From UBA2266 sp964406945 (GTDB taxonomy: Bacteria; Planctomycetota; Phycisphaerae; Sedimentisphaerales; Anaerobacaceae), in the NCBI GenBank assembly GCA_964406945.1, contig CAYOTO010000072.1:1-12782 (forward strand): a stretch of DNA of 12,782 nucleotides. The letters are read 5' to 3'. Shown here one piece after another: positions 1-6,822 of the stretch (the first letter of the stretch is position 1; the number at the start of each line of letters is the position of its first letter). The position numbers and the translations under genes were made by a program. Below the pieces are notes generated by a model. It saw only the letters and a program-made list of their open reading frames with translations. It was not told the origin of the DNA and searched no databases.

Positions 1-49
1 GAGTTGGTTCAGGAAAACCAATAACCAAAAACTACTAACTGCAGTATAT

Positions 50-55
50 GAGGAG
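50..55 (+). promoter_or_regulatory. Ribosome binding site of the DUF5320-type gene
   Basis: GAGGAG lies 8 bases before the ATG at 64 and fixes that start. The 49 bases upstream hold no other recognisable element, so the operon promoter may be here in an unrecognised form or outside the window. Confidence 0.75.
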
Positions 56-63
56 ATATAATC

Positions 64-423
64 ATGCCAGGTGGAGATAGAACAGGACCAACGGGTGCCG
101 GCCCAATGACCGGTAGAGGCGCAGGTTACTGCACGGGTAATCCGGTTCCGGGTTGTGCGAATGCGGGTTTCGGGGGCCGAGACGGTTTCGGCCGCGGTAT
201 GGGCCGTGGCGGCGGTCGAGGCCGTCGCAATTGGTTCTTCGCAACGGGTCTTCCGGGCTGGTTCAGCACCGGACAGGCTGCCGGGTACGGCCCGGCGTAT
301 TCTGGGCCGGTAACGGATGCTCAGCAGCTCGAAGCCTTGCGGAGCCAGGCCGAGTTTCTCGAAGATTCGTTGGGAAATATACGCCGGCGTATCGAAGAAC
401 TCGAAAAGGACAGTTCTAAATGA
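64..423 (+). CDS. DUF5320-type glycine-rich protein with C-terminal coiled coil
   Basis: A 119-residue protein. Residues 1-30 carry the pattern typical of the DUF5320 family: MPGGDRTGP, then GPMTGRGAGYC, with cysteines at 23 and 31. A low-complexity Gly/Arg stretch follows at about 37-54, then an aromatic patch (NWFF, PGWF), and residues 84-116 look like a short charged coiled coil. The family has no established biochemical function. It is often encoded beside Mrp-type ATPases and NifX-like proteins, as here, so a role in Fe-S or metal-cluster handling is an inference from context. A strong GAGGAG site supports the start. The stop overlaps the next possible start as ATGA, suggesting translational coupling. 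Confidence 0.8.
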   Translation: MPGGDRTGPTGAGPMTGRGAGYCTGNPVPGCANAGFGGRDGFGRGMGRGGGRGRRNWFFATGLPGWFSTGQAAGYGPAYSGPVTDAQQLEALRSQAEFLEDSLGNIRRRIEELEKDSSK

Positions 424-728
424 TTATCAGTTCGATCAGGCGCGGTTCGTCTGGACAATCCGGCGCCGCGCCTTTGTTGAAATTTAAGGCCGGGGTTCGG
501 ATGAAACTTGTTTGCAGAGCAGAGGACGTGACTGTGGGTTTTCACCCCGACGGCTACCGTATCGACAAAACGGCCGCGCCCATGAATCGTTATACCAAAT
601 GGCGCATCGAACAGGGTAATCGGTGGTGCGACCCCCGGCCGGTTTGCTTTCATTCCATGCCGTCCGAAGGCTGGATAATCAAAGATAAATTCAACTGGGA
701 AGAACAGCCGGTTCTGGAGATCTGCTGA
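420..728 (+). CDS. Small hypothetical protein in the ATPase operon
   Basis: I do not recognise this 102-residue protein. It starts in an ATGA overlap with the preceding gene and ends one base before the next ATG, so it sits tightly in the operon. An internal ATG at 501 would give a 75-residue product beginning MKLVCRAED. The first 27 residues of the long form are basic, low in predicted structure and less protein-like, so the short form may be the real one, but the 77-base gap it would leave argues for the long form. Visible features are four cysteines (VCR, RWCD, PVCF and the C-terminal residue), many aromatic residues and a central HPDGYRID stretch. No membrane segment or signal peptide is visible. 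Context suggests an accessory role to the Fe-S ATPases (inference). Confidence 0.6.
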   Translation: MIISSIRRGSSGQSGAAPLLKFKAGVRMKLVCRAEDVTVGFHPDGYRIDKTAAPMNRYTKWRIEQGNRWCDPRPVCFHSMPSEGWIIKDKFNWEEQPVLEIC

Positions 729-729
729 T

Positions 730-1572
730 ATGAGAATAGCTGTTGCAAGCGGCAAGGGCGGGACGGGAAAAACGCTCATTGCAACCAATCTGGCAAGCAT
801 CCTGGCAGTCGACGGCCGGGGCGTTCAATACGTCGATTGCGATGTCGAAGAACCGAACGGCCACATCTTTCTAAAGCCGCGGATAACCAGGACCGAACGT
901 GTGACAGTGAGCGTTCCTGAAGTCGCTAAAGACAAATGCACCGGCTGCGGCAAGTGCGGGGATGCGTGCCGGTACAGTGCAATCGTCTGCATAAAAGGCA
1001 CAACTCTGACATTCGAACAGTTATGTCATTCTTGTGGCGCATGTGGGCTTGTATGCCCGGCCGATGCCATCACGGAAAAGAAGAAGGCCATTGGCACGAT
1101 AGAAGCGGGTTCGTCGCAGAATCTGTCTTTCGCGCAGGGTCGGCTCGACATAGGAGATGTGCGCTCGCCGGCGCTTATCAGGGCCGTTAAGAAGCAGATG
1201 CTTTCGAATGGTACTGCAATAATTGACTCACCACCTGGAACGTCGTGTGCGGTTGTGGAGACTCTCGAAGAAGCGGATTTCGTGCTCCTTGTAACCGAGC
1301 CAACGCCTTTTGGCCTGCACGACCTGCAACTGGCGGTCGAAATGGTTCGAATAATGGGTCTTTCTTTCGCGGTAGTAATCAACCGTTACGACATAGGCGA
1401 CGACCGGGTGGCCCGGTTTTGTGCTGAGGACTCTATCGAAACGATTCGCGGCCTGCCGAATGACCGGCAGATTGCACAAGCTTATGCGAACGGACGGCTG
1501 GTAACCCAAACATTGCCGGAGTACGAAAAGTTTTTTACTGACATCATTGACTTACTGAGGCGGCAGCAATGA
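730..1572 (+). CDS. MinD-superfamily P-loop ATPase with inserted ferredoxin domain (first copy)
   Basis: A 280-residue cytoplasmic ATPase of the MinD/ParA (SIMIBI) class. The deviant Walker A motif SGKGGTGKT is at residues 7-15, DCDVEEPN follows at 37-43, and the DSPPG switch motif is at 166-170. A two-cluster ferredoxin module is inserted between them: C70-x2-C73-x2-C76-x3-C80 and C99-x2-C102-x2-C105-x3-C109, each ending in the usual Cys or Cys-Pro context for a [4Fe-4S] cluster. This architecture matches the group often annotated as MinD superfamily ATPase containing an inserted ferredoxin domain. It starts one base after the previous stop and ends in an ATGA overlap with its paralogue, so the two are almost certainly co-translated and may form a heterodimer (inference). 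Similar pairs occur in ORP clusters of sulfate reducers. The substrate is unknown. Confidence 0.92.
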   Translation: MRIAVASGKGGTGKTLIATNLASILAVDGRGVQYVDCDVEEPNGHIFLKPRITRTERVTVSVPEVAKDKCTGCGKCGDACRYSAIVCIKGTTLTFEQLCHSCGACGLVCPADAITEKKKAIGTIEAGSSQNLSFAQGRLDIGDVRSPALIRAVKKQMLSNGTAIIDSPPGTSCAVVETLEEADFVLLVTEPTPFGLHDLQLAVEMVRIMGLSFAVVINRYDIGDDRVARFCAEDSIETIRGLPNDRQIAQAYANGRLVTQTLPEYEKFFTDIIDLLRRQQ

Positions 1573-2453
1573 AAGAGTTGGTCGTAATCAGCGGAAAAGG
1601 CGGCACAGGCAAAACCAGCCTCGTGGCGGCGTTTGCAACGCTTGCGCGAAAGAGCGTGCTGGCCGATTGTGATGTTGACGCTGCCGATCTTCACCTCGTC
1701 CTTAAGCCCAACGTATTGTCCAGCTCCGATTTCAGCGGGGGCGTTCGGGCGGTTATCGATCCGGCTGAATGCACAGGCTGCGGATTGTGCGAAAAGTCCT
1801 GCAGATTTGACGCCGTGGAAACCGTCCAGACCGGCAAATCCGGTGTTTTATGCCAAATTAACCCCATCAAATGCGAAGGCTGCGGGGTATGTCAAATTGT
1901 ATGCCCTTGTGATGCGATCAAACTTGAAGAGTGTGTAAACGGCCAATGGTTCATCTCTGAAACGAGGTTCGGGTCGATGGTTCATGCGAGGCTGGGTATC
2001 GCCGAGGAAAACAGCGGCAAGTTGGTGACTCTGGTGCGAACAGAAGCACGTAAGCTGGCGGAAAAAGAAAATCGGAATCTCGTACTTGTGGACGGTTCTC
2101 CCGGCATCGGCTGTCCTGTAATCGCGTCGATCACCGGCGCTGATCTGGTGCTGCTGGTTACAGAGCCGACGCTCTCGGGCAAGCATGACCTGGACCGCGT
2201 TGCCCAACTGACGGACAACTTGAGAATCCCAGCTCTTGTCTGCATCAACAAGGCCGACATAAATCCGGAATTATGCGGACAGATCGAAGAGGATGCTTCT
2301 CGGCGCGGACTGAAAATCGCGGCCAGGATAGACTATGACGACGCCTTCACGAAAGCCCAGGTCCTGGAGTCGAGCGTCATCGAATACACCGGAGGGGCGA
2401 TATCGCAACAGGTGAGCGCTTTGTGGCGGGAGGTTGTCTACGCCCTCGGCTGA
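1569..2453 (+). CDS. MinD-superfamily P-loop ATPase with inserted ferredoxin domain (second copy)
   Basis: A 294-residue paralogue of the preceding ATPase. Walker A SGKGGTGKT is at 8-16, DCDVDAAD at 33-40 and DGSPGIG at 175-181. The inserted ferredoxin module has C68-x2-C71-x2-C74-x3-C78 and C102-x2-C105-x2-C108-x3-C112, plus further cysteines at 95 and 114 that are not needed for canonical clusters. The second cluster ends CPCD rather than the more usual CP-hydrophobic. The gene starts in an ATGA overlap, and a 27-base gap separates it from the Mrp fusion gene. Two Fe-S ATPases next to an Mrp scaffold suggest assembly or delivery of a metal cluster, but no substrate can be read from the sequence. 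Confidence 0.92.
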   Translation: MKELVVISGKGGTGKTSLVAAFATLARKSVLADCDVDAADLHLVLKPNVLSSSDFSGGVRAVIDPAECTGCGLCEKSCRFDAVETVQTGKSGVLCQINPIKCEGCGVCQIVCPCDAIKLEECVNGQWFISETRFGSMVHARLGIAEENSGKLVTLVRTEARKLAEKENRNLVLVDGSPGIGCPVIASITGADLVLLVTEPTLSGKHDLDRVAQLTDNLRIPALVCINKADINPELCGQIEEDASRRGLKIAARIDYDDAFTKAQVLESSVIEYTGGAISQQVSALWREVVYALG

Positions 2454-2480
2454 AAAATGCAACTGGAAGGACAAAGATAG

Positions 2481-3704
2481 ATGGAAGAACAACCATGTTC
2501 GGGGCCGTCTAATAGAGGGCAGTCTCAAAACATGCAGGCTCTCGAAGCGGAAGTCGAACGCAATTTAAAGAACGTGCGGCATAAGATCGTCGTGCTTTCG
2601 GGCAAGGGAGGTGTGGGCAAAAGCACCGTAGCCGCGAATCTGGCGGTACACATGTCCTGTATGGACAAAAAAGTCGGTCTTCTGGACGTTGACCTTCACG
2701 GCCCGAGCATCCCGCGGATACTCAATCTTGACCGACGCGCAGTAACTGCCTCGCAAGGCGCAATAGCGCCGCTGGAAACGGCGACCGGCCTGAAGGTGAT
2801 GTCGCTTGGCATGTTTATGCGCGACGGCGATGATGCGATCATCTGGCGGGGGCCCAGAAAGTTCCACATGATCCATCAGTTTCTGGCAGACGTTCGCTGG
2901 GGCCAGCTCGATTTCCTTATAGTCGACTGTCCACCCGGGACCGGCGATGAACCGCTGGCTGTCGTCCAACTTCTGGGCAAAGCAACTGCGGCGGTTATTG
3001 TGACGACCGCTCAGCAGGTTGCGCTTTCGGACGTACGAAAGAGCATCTCTTTCTGCCGCGAACTCAACCTGCCCATTTTGGGAGTGCTCGAGAACATGAG
3101 CGGATTTGTTTGCCCCAAGTGTAGCGAACGGACAGACATATTCAAATCCGGCGGAGGACAAGACATGGCCGTGCAGATGGGAACGCCGTTTCTGGGGCGG
3201 ATTCCCATCGATCCTGAAATAGTAAGTGCGTGCGACTCAGGCCGCCCTTACATCAGCATCTCTACTGATATGCCCGCAGCCAATTCGTTCAAAGACGCAG
3301 TGAAAAGTATAATCGCTAATAAATCAACAGACAAAACACACGATCAAAATGAAGGAGATTCTATGTTGAGAATAGCGGTACCTCTGGTCGAAGGCAAGCT
3401 CAGCCGTCATTTCGGACACTGCCAGAGCTTTGCGCTGGTCGATGCCGATGCCGAGACTAAGAGCATAACAGGCGCCCGCGAAGTCGAACCGCCGGCCCAC
3501 CAGCCCGGCGTACTACCACAGTGGCTGGCCGAACAGAGGGCGAATGTGATAATCGCCGGCGGTATGGGTTCCCGTGCCCAGGGACTGTTCGCGCAGCACG
3601 GAATTGACGTGATTGTAGGTGCACCGGCTGAATCTGCGGAGACTCTCGTGTCGCTATATCTAAATGACTCACTTCAGTCGGGGGCGAATGTCTGTGACCA
3701 TTGA
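2481..3704 (+). CDS. mrp: Mrp/NBP35-type Fe-S scaffold ATPase fused to a NifX-like domain (MrpORP-like)
   Basis: A 407-residue fusion. Residues about 28-280 are an Mrp/ApbC/NBP35 ATPase: GKGGVGKST at 41-49, DVDLHGPSIP at 69-78, WRGPRK at 122-127, CPPGTGDE at 150-157 and ENMSGFVCPKC at 204-214. C211 and C214 form the CxxC pair that bridges a [4Fe-4S] cluster between subunits in this family. The four-cysteine N-terminal cluster of NBP35 is absent; only C6 is there. After a polar linker, residues 295-407 form a dinitrogenase iron-molybdenum cofactor-type (NifX/NifB C-terminal/ORP) domain with RHFGHC at 309-314. The same fusion is known as MrpORP in Desulfovibrio. An internal SD and ATG precede the second domain, so a free NifX-like protein may also be made. 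The role is likely Fe-S or Mo/Cu cluster scaffolding (inference). Confidence 0.9.
   Translation: MEEQPCSGPSNRGQSQNMQALEAEVERNLKNVRHKIVVLSGKGGVGKSTVAANLAVHMSCMDKKVGLLDVDLHGPSIPRILNLDRRAVTASQGAIAPLETATGLKVMSLGMFMRDGDDAIIWRGPRKFHMIHQFLADVRWGQLDFLIVDCPPGTGDEPLAVVQLLGKATAAVIVTTAQQVALSDVRKSISFCRELNLPILGVLENMSGFVCPKCSERTDIFKSGGGQDMAVQMGTPFLGRIPIDPEIVSACDSGRPYISISTDMPAANSFKDAVKSIIANKSTDKTHDQNEGDSMLRIAVPLVEGKLSRHFGHCQSFALVDADAETKSITGAREVEPPAHQPGVLPQWLAEQRANVIIAGGMGSRAQGLFAQHGIDVIVGAPAESAETLVSLYLNDSLQSGANVCDH
3352..3365 (+). promoter_or_regulatory. Internal ribosome binding site and ATG before the NifX-like domain
   Basis: AAGGAG (3352-3357) stands 5 bases before an in-frame ATG (3363-3365, Met295 of the fusion). 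Translation from here would yield a 113-residue stand-alone NifX-like protein ending at 3704. The stronger SD here than at the gene's annotated start suggests the site is functional or a relic of two once-separate genes. Confidence 0.55.
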
Positions 3705-4563
3705 TTCAGAAGACACACGCACAATCGGCAGCTCAAACGTCACGGTCGCCTTTTTGATTGATAACAATTGCTGCAGAGAGAATTGCGTTGCTGAGCACGG
3801 ATTGTCCATTCTGCTGGATTTCCGCGGCCACCGGATTCTTTTCGACACCGGCCAAACCGCTCTGGCCCACAATGCACATGCCCTTGCAATCGATCTGAGG
3901 AGCACGGACGCCATTGTCATTAGCCACGGCCATTACGATCATACCGGCGGACTGGCCTGGGCAATGAGAGTCGCCGCAGAGGCGAAGCTGTACGCGCACC
4001 CGGCCTGTATACCGGCGAAATACTCGGCCGCAGATGCCGGCATCCGGAGAATAGGTATGCCGCGATCAGCTCGTAAAGCGTTCTTTAACGGCGTAAAAGC
4101 CGGCAGGACTGTTGATACAAAAGAGCCTTTTGAAATCCTGCCCGGCTTGTATGCGACCGGCAGCATTCCACGTTCGAACAGAATTGAGGATGTCGGCGGG
4201 GCATTCTATCTCGACACGCGATGTAGTGAACCGGACGCTCTGATAGATGATCAGGCGTTGTTTTTCGAGACAAGTAATGGGCTGGTCGTACTTCTGGGCT
4301 GTGCCCATTCGGGCGTGATCAATACCTTGGATTACATATCAAAATTGGCCGCTGGAAAAGACATAAGAGCGGTGTTAGGCGGAATGCACCTGAGAAGTGC
4401 CGGTAAACTTAGAATCGAAGCGACCATCGATAAACTGCGGGAGTGCGGCGTGAGCCTGATTGCACCTTCCCACTGCACCGGCTCTGCGGCCTGCTCGCGA
4501 CTAGAAGAAGCCTTCGGCGACGGGTGTTTAGTGCCGGGGGCGGGTACATTTATTACTCTGTGA
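3688..4563 (+). CDS. Metallo-beta-lactamase-fold protein, dihydropterin-synthase-like (COG1237 type)
   Basis: A 291-residue MBL-fold protein. The metal-binding motif SHGHYDHTGG is at residues 79-88 (H80, H82, D84, H85), with later ligands probably at H207 (GCAHSG) and H262 (PSHCTG). FDTG at 52-55 is typical of the fold. The GCAHSGxxN segment and overall length match the group annotated as 7,8-dihydropterin-6-methyl-4-(beta-D-ribofuranosyl)aminobenzene-5'-phosphate synthase, though most members have no proven reaction. No signal peptide is seen. I chose the ATG at 3688, which follows a G-rich SD-like run; an ATG at 3664 would add 8 residues but has no SD. Either start overlaps the end of the Mrp fusion gene, so coupling is likely. 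Such MBL proteins often accompany Mrp/NifX genes in anaerobes. Confidence 0.85.
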   Translation: MSVTIDSEDTRTIGSSNVTVAFLIDNNCCRENCVAEHGLSILLDFRGHRILFDTGQTALAHNAHALAIDLRSTDAIVISHGHYDHTGGLAWAMRVAAEAKLYAHPACIPAKYSAADAGIRRIGMPRSARKAFFNGVKAGRTVDTKEPFEILPGLYATGSIPRSNRIEDVGGAFYLDTRCSEPDALIDDQALFFETSNGLVVLLGCAHSGVINTLDYISKLAAGKDIRAVLGGMHLRSAGKLRIEATIDKLRECGVSLIAPSHCTGSAACSRLEEAFGDGCLVPGAGTFITL

Positions 4564-4565
4564 AA

Positions 4566-4772
4566 ATGAGTGTTTCCACGAGAACAAAATTGCTGGCTAC
4601 TGTCTGTCGGTTCTGTCCTGCCTGCGCAATATCCAGACAATGGACGAATATTCGCTGGATACGACACCTCAAGAGACTTGAGAAAATGTGTCCTTTCTGT
4701 AAAGCTTACGCCAGGGTAAAAGCGAACGAGAGACAAAAAGATGAGCACTACCAGACGATTAACAGGGTCTAA
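4566..4772 (+). CDS. Small cysteine-rich protein (68 residues)
   Basis: An ATG two bases after the MBL gene's stop opens a 68-codon frame ending 11 bases before the thioesterase gene. The product is basic and carries C14-x2-C17-x2-C20 (CRFCPAC) and a second pair CPFC near residues 49-52, a pattern suited to zinc or Fe-S binding. It contains RWIRHLKRLEKM in between and ends in a charged, Lys-rich tail. I do not recognise a family. No clear SD is present, so it would rely on coupling to the upstream gene. The tight fit between two genes and the paired CxxC motifs favour a real gene, but a chance frame cannot be excluded. Confidence 0.5.
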   Translation: MSVSTRTKLLATVCRFCPACAISRQWTNIRWIRHLKRLEKMCPFCKAYARVKANERQKDEHYQTINRV

Positions 4773-4783
4773 ATGGTGTAATC

Positions 4784-5272
4784 ATGAATTCTTCTGATGG
4801 GCCAAATGTGTCTGCTGATTACGCAGAACTGTTTCATCCTGATTGTATCGTATGCGGTCTGAGCAACAAGCAGGGACTTCATATGAATTTTGAATCCGGT
4901 GATACAAATGATCAGATTCGTGCGTCTTTTCATGTGAAAGATGACCTGCAGGGGTATCCCGGCATTCTTCACGGCGGTGTGATAGCCTCCGTTATTGACG
5001 GCGCAATGACGCACTGTGTGTTTGCACGCGGAATAGCGGCTGTCACCGTCGAGATGAAACTCAAATTTCGTAACCCCGTTCAGACCGGCAAGGATGCTTC
5101 TGTCCACGCAAGATTAGTCGAATCAGTGCATGGACTCTACACTTTAGAAGCAGAGATTACACAGAGCGAACAAGTGATGGTGACTGCAGTGGCCAAATTC
5201 CTCGAAAAGCCACGGCTCAGGGAAGATGTTTTGTACACACAGGCTGAAAACACAGACCAGGTGCGCTTGTAA
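4784..5272 (+). CDS. PaaI-type hotdog-fold thioesterase
   Basis: A 162-residue protein of the PaaI/YbaW-like hotdog thioesterase group. The hallmark segment GYPGILHGGVIASVIDGAM lies at residues 57-75. HGG at 63-65 and D72 fit the catalytic region that binds the acyl-CoA thioester carbonyl and supplies the acid/base. The following strands TVEMKLKFRNPV are typical of the fold's beta-sheet. An N-terminal CIVCG (C21, C24) motif occurs in many family members with a Cys pair before the hotdog. The substrate is probably an acyl-CoA but cannot be named. It is the last gene of the first operon-like run; SD is weak (GGTG region). It has no obvious link to Fe-S chemistry, and its presence here may be only operonic. 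Confidence 0.88.
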   Translation: MNSSDGPNVSADYAELFHPDCIVCGLSNKQGLHMNFESGDTNDQIRASFHVKDDLQGYPGILHGGVIASVIDGAMTHCVFARGIAAVTVEMKLKFRNPVQTGKDASVHARLVESVHGLYTLEAEITQSEQVMVTAVAKFLEKPRLREDVLYTQAENTDQVRL

Positions 5273-5279
5273 AGCGTAA

Positions 5280-5690
5280 ATTGGACCACCGCCGAATCCT
5301 GGCCTGCCGAAAGAGATTCTCTACATCATCGCCCATGCCGCTTCGCCGATAGCATAGAACGGATGATTCGTCATTGAAAGGCACATCCTCGCTGATGTCG
5401 ATGAGGCCATCGAACTCGCCGCCGGAAGTTGCTCCCGCAGCGCACGTGCGAACCTCAGCGAAAACACCCGGTTCATCCTGGCCCTTGGCGAGGACGCCGA
5501 CCTCCGCGGCTTTCTCCTCGACGTTCACCTCGAAAATTAACCTGGCCGTCCGAATCCGGCAGGAACGCCGAAACTCGACCCGTCTGCAAACAGCCTGAAA
5601 CGCATCTACCTGGTGCAAGCTGCAAAAGATGATTGCCGATTTCGCAGTCTCTCCGGCCAAACCGACCATCACGGGCGGGCCTTTGCTTTT
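5280..5690 (+). other. Gene-free stretch with decayed coding-like signal
   Basis: No intact gene is supported here. On the + strand, 5380-5535 reads as HILADVDEAIELAAG followed by ENTRFILALGEDADLRGFLL before a stop, with strong C/G at third positions. In another frame, 5545-5620 reads LDPSANSLKRIYLVQAAKDD. Together this looks like one broken protein with at least one frameshift, but I recognise no family. The minus strand has an uninterrupted 151-codon frame (5672-5217) running into the thioesterase gene; it has no SD and is probably the mirror image of the + strand signal. Best reading: remnant of a lost gene between the two operons, low confidence. Confidence 0.25.
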
Positions 5691-5728
5691 TAATACAAAT
5701 TTAACACTTCCCTAACACATCCTTCACT
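5690..5728 (+). promoter_or_regulatory. Pho-box-like operator: four hexamers at 11-bp spacing upstream of pstS
   Basis: Four related hexamers repeat with exactly 5 bases between them: TTAATA (5690), TTAACA (5701), CTAACA (5712) and TTCACT (5723). Direct repeats with 11-bp pitch are the hallmark of PhoB/PhoP binding sites; TTAACA-like units are those of Bacillus PhoP, and the 11-bp pitch also matches the E. coli Pho box. The array ends 9 bases before a -10 element, so a bound regulator would occupy the -35 region, as at Pho-activated promoters. No phoB/phoR gene is in the window. Inference: the downstream operon is induced by phosphate starvation. Confidence 0.65.
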
Positions 5729-5737
5729 GGCCTCCAA

Positions 5738-5743
5738 TAGAAT
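5738..5743 (+). promoter_or_regulatory. -10 element of the pst promoter
   Basis: TAGAAT sits just downstream of the Pho-box array. No good independent -35 is present at 17 bases; that position falls inside the third hexamer and its spacer, as expected for an activator-dependent promoter. Transcription would start near 5750, giving a leader of about 140 bases before pstS. Confidence 0.5.
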
Positions 5744-5850
5744 GCGCGCCAGATGCGGACCCGAATAATAGGATAAGTCTTCAGTGTGGCGTAAACCTGC
5801 TCGGTTTTCCGCCGCAGAAGCTCTATGCGAACAATTGTTGAAATCGCCAA

Positions 5851-5886
5851 GGGGCGGGTTGCCCCGCAACATTATTCAAGAAGGAG
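5851..5886 (+). promoter_or_regulatory. pstS leader: alternative hairpins and strong ribosome binding site
   Basis: AAGGAG (5881-5886) lies 6 bases before the pstS ATG. Just upstream, two mutually exclusive hairpins can form: GGGGC (5851-5855) with GCCCC (5861-5865), or GTTGC (5858-5862) with GCAAC (5866-5870). Neither covers the SD. Whether they regulate anything is unknown. Confidence 0.5.
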
Positions 5887-5892
5887 AACGGA

Positions 5893-6792
5893 ATGGGCAG
5901 GATTGCAAAGAGAATTCTAGTTTGTACTGCAGTGATGGGTCTGGTTGTTGTAATGCCTGGATGCGGCGGAAAAGACGACGGGGCTGCTGATACTCAGTCG
6001 TCCAGCGAAGTCATCGCCAACGTCGGCTCCGACACAATGGTCAATCTCGCTCAGAACTGGGCTGAAGAGTACAAGCAGGTCGAGCCGGACATATCGGTCG
6101 AAGTCGGCGGCGGCGGCTCCGGCGTCGGCATCAGAGACCTCATCCAGGGCGTTGTAGATATAGCAAACGCCAGTCGCAAGATGAAGGATTCCGAAAAGGT
6201 GCAGGCCGAGAAGAACACCGGCAAAGCCCCCGTCGAATTCATCGTCGGATACGACGCCATGGCCATCTACGTCCACAAGGACAATCCCGTCGAAGAACTC
6301 TCAATCGACCAGTTGGCCAGAATTTACGGCGAGGGAGGCGACGTCGAAAAATGGTCGCAGATCGGCATCAACATCCCCGGCAACGATGAAATCGTGCGGG
6401 TCAGCCGCCAGAACAGCTCCGGAACCTACTTCTTCTTCAGAGAGAACGTCCTCGACAACAACGACTTCAAACTCGGTTCCAAAGACATGTCGGGCTCCAA
6501 GGACGTCGTGGAGCTGGTCGCCAGAACGCCCGGCGCCATCGGCTACAGCGGCATGGGCTACAAAACCGATGACGTCAAATTTGTGAAGATCAAGCAAACC
6601 GCTGACGGCCGGGCCTACATGCCCACGCTTGCAAATGTCGTCGCCGGCAATTACTTGCTGGCTCGTCCTCTGCACATGTACACCCTCGGCCAGCCGACCG
6701 GCCACGTCAAAGAATACATCGACTGGGTATTCTCACCCGCCGGCCAGAAGATAGTCAAAGAAACCGGATACGTTCCCGTAACCGAAGACTAA
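5893..6792 (+). CDS. pstS: PstS, phosphate-binding lipoprotein of the Pst transporter
   Basis: A 299-residue periplasmic phosphate-binding protein. The N-terminus is a lipoprotein signal: basic MGRIAKR, a hydrophobic core, and a lipobox ending MPGC with Cys24 as the lipidation site, followed by a Gly/Asp-rich linker. The mature part has PstS hallmarks: GSDTM at 45-49 with the phosphate-contacting Ser/Thr, GGGSGVGI at 73-80, and SRQNSSGTYFFF at 171-182, where Arg, Ser, Gly and Thr line the phosphate site. It is shorter than E. coli PstS (about 346), as in the compact PstS group. It is the first gene of the operon, with a strong SD and a Pho-box-like operator upstream. Confidence 0.95.
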   Translation: MGRIAKRILVCTAVMGLVVVMPGCGGKDDGAADTQSSSEVIANVGSDTMVNLAQNWAEEYKQVEPDISVEVGGGGSGVGIRDLIQGVVDIANASRKMKDSEKVQAEKNTGKAPVEFIVGYDAMAIYVHKDNPVEELSIDQLARIYGEGGDVEKWSQIGINIPGNDEIVRVSRQNSSGTYFFFRENVLDNNDFKLGSKDMSGSKDVVELVARTPGAIGYSGMGYKTDDVKFVKIKQTADGRAYMPTLANVVAGNYLLARPLHMYTLGQPTGHVKEYIDWVFSPAGQKIVKETGYVPVTED

Positions 6793-6822
6793 CGCCCCTA
6801 TTCAGCAGCGGAGAGCCGTATA

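Noticed and set aside
57..62. TATAAT as a -10 promoter element
   Set aside because: It lies between the SD and the ATG of the first gene, so it cannot be that gene's promoter; it is a chance match.
3664..3687. Earlier ATG start for the MBL-fold gene
   Set aside because: No SD precedes it, and the added residues overlap the Mrp fusion gene further; the ATG at 3688 follows a G-rich run. The choice is not decisive.
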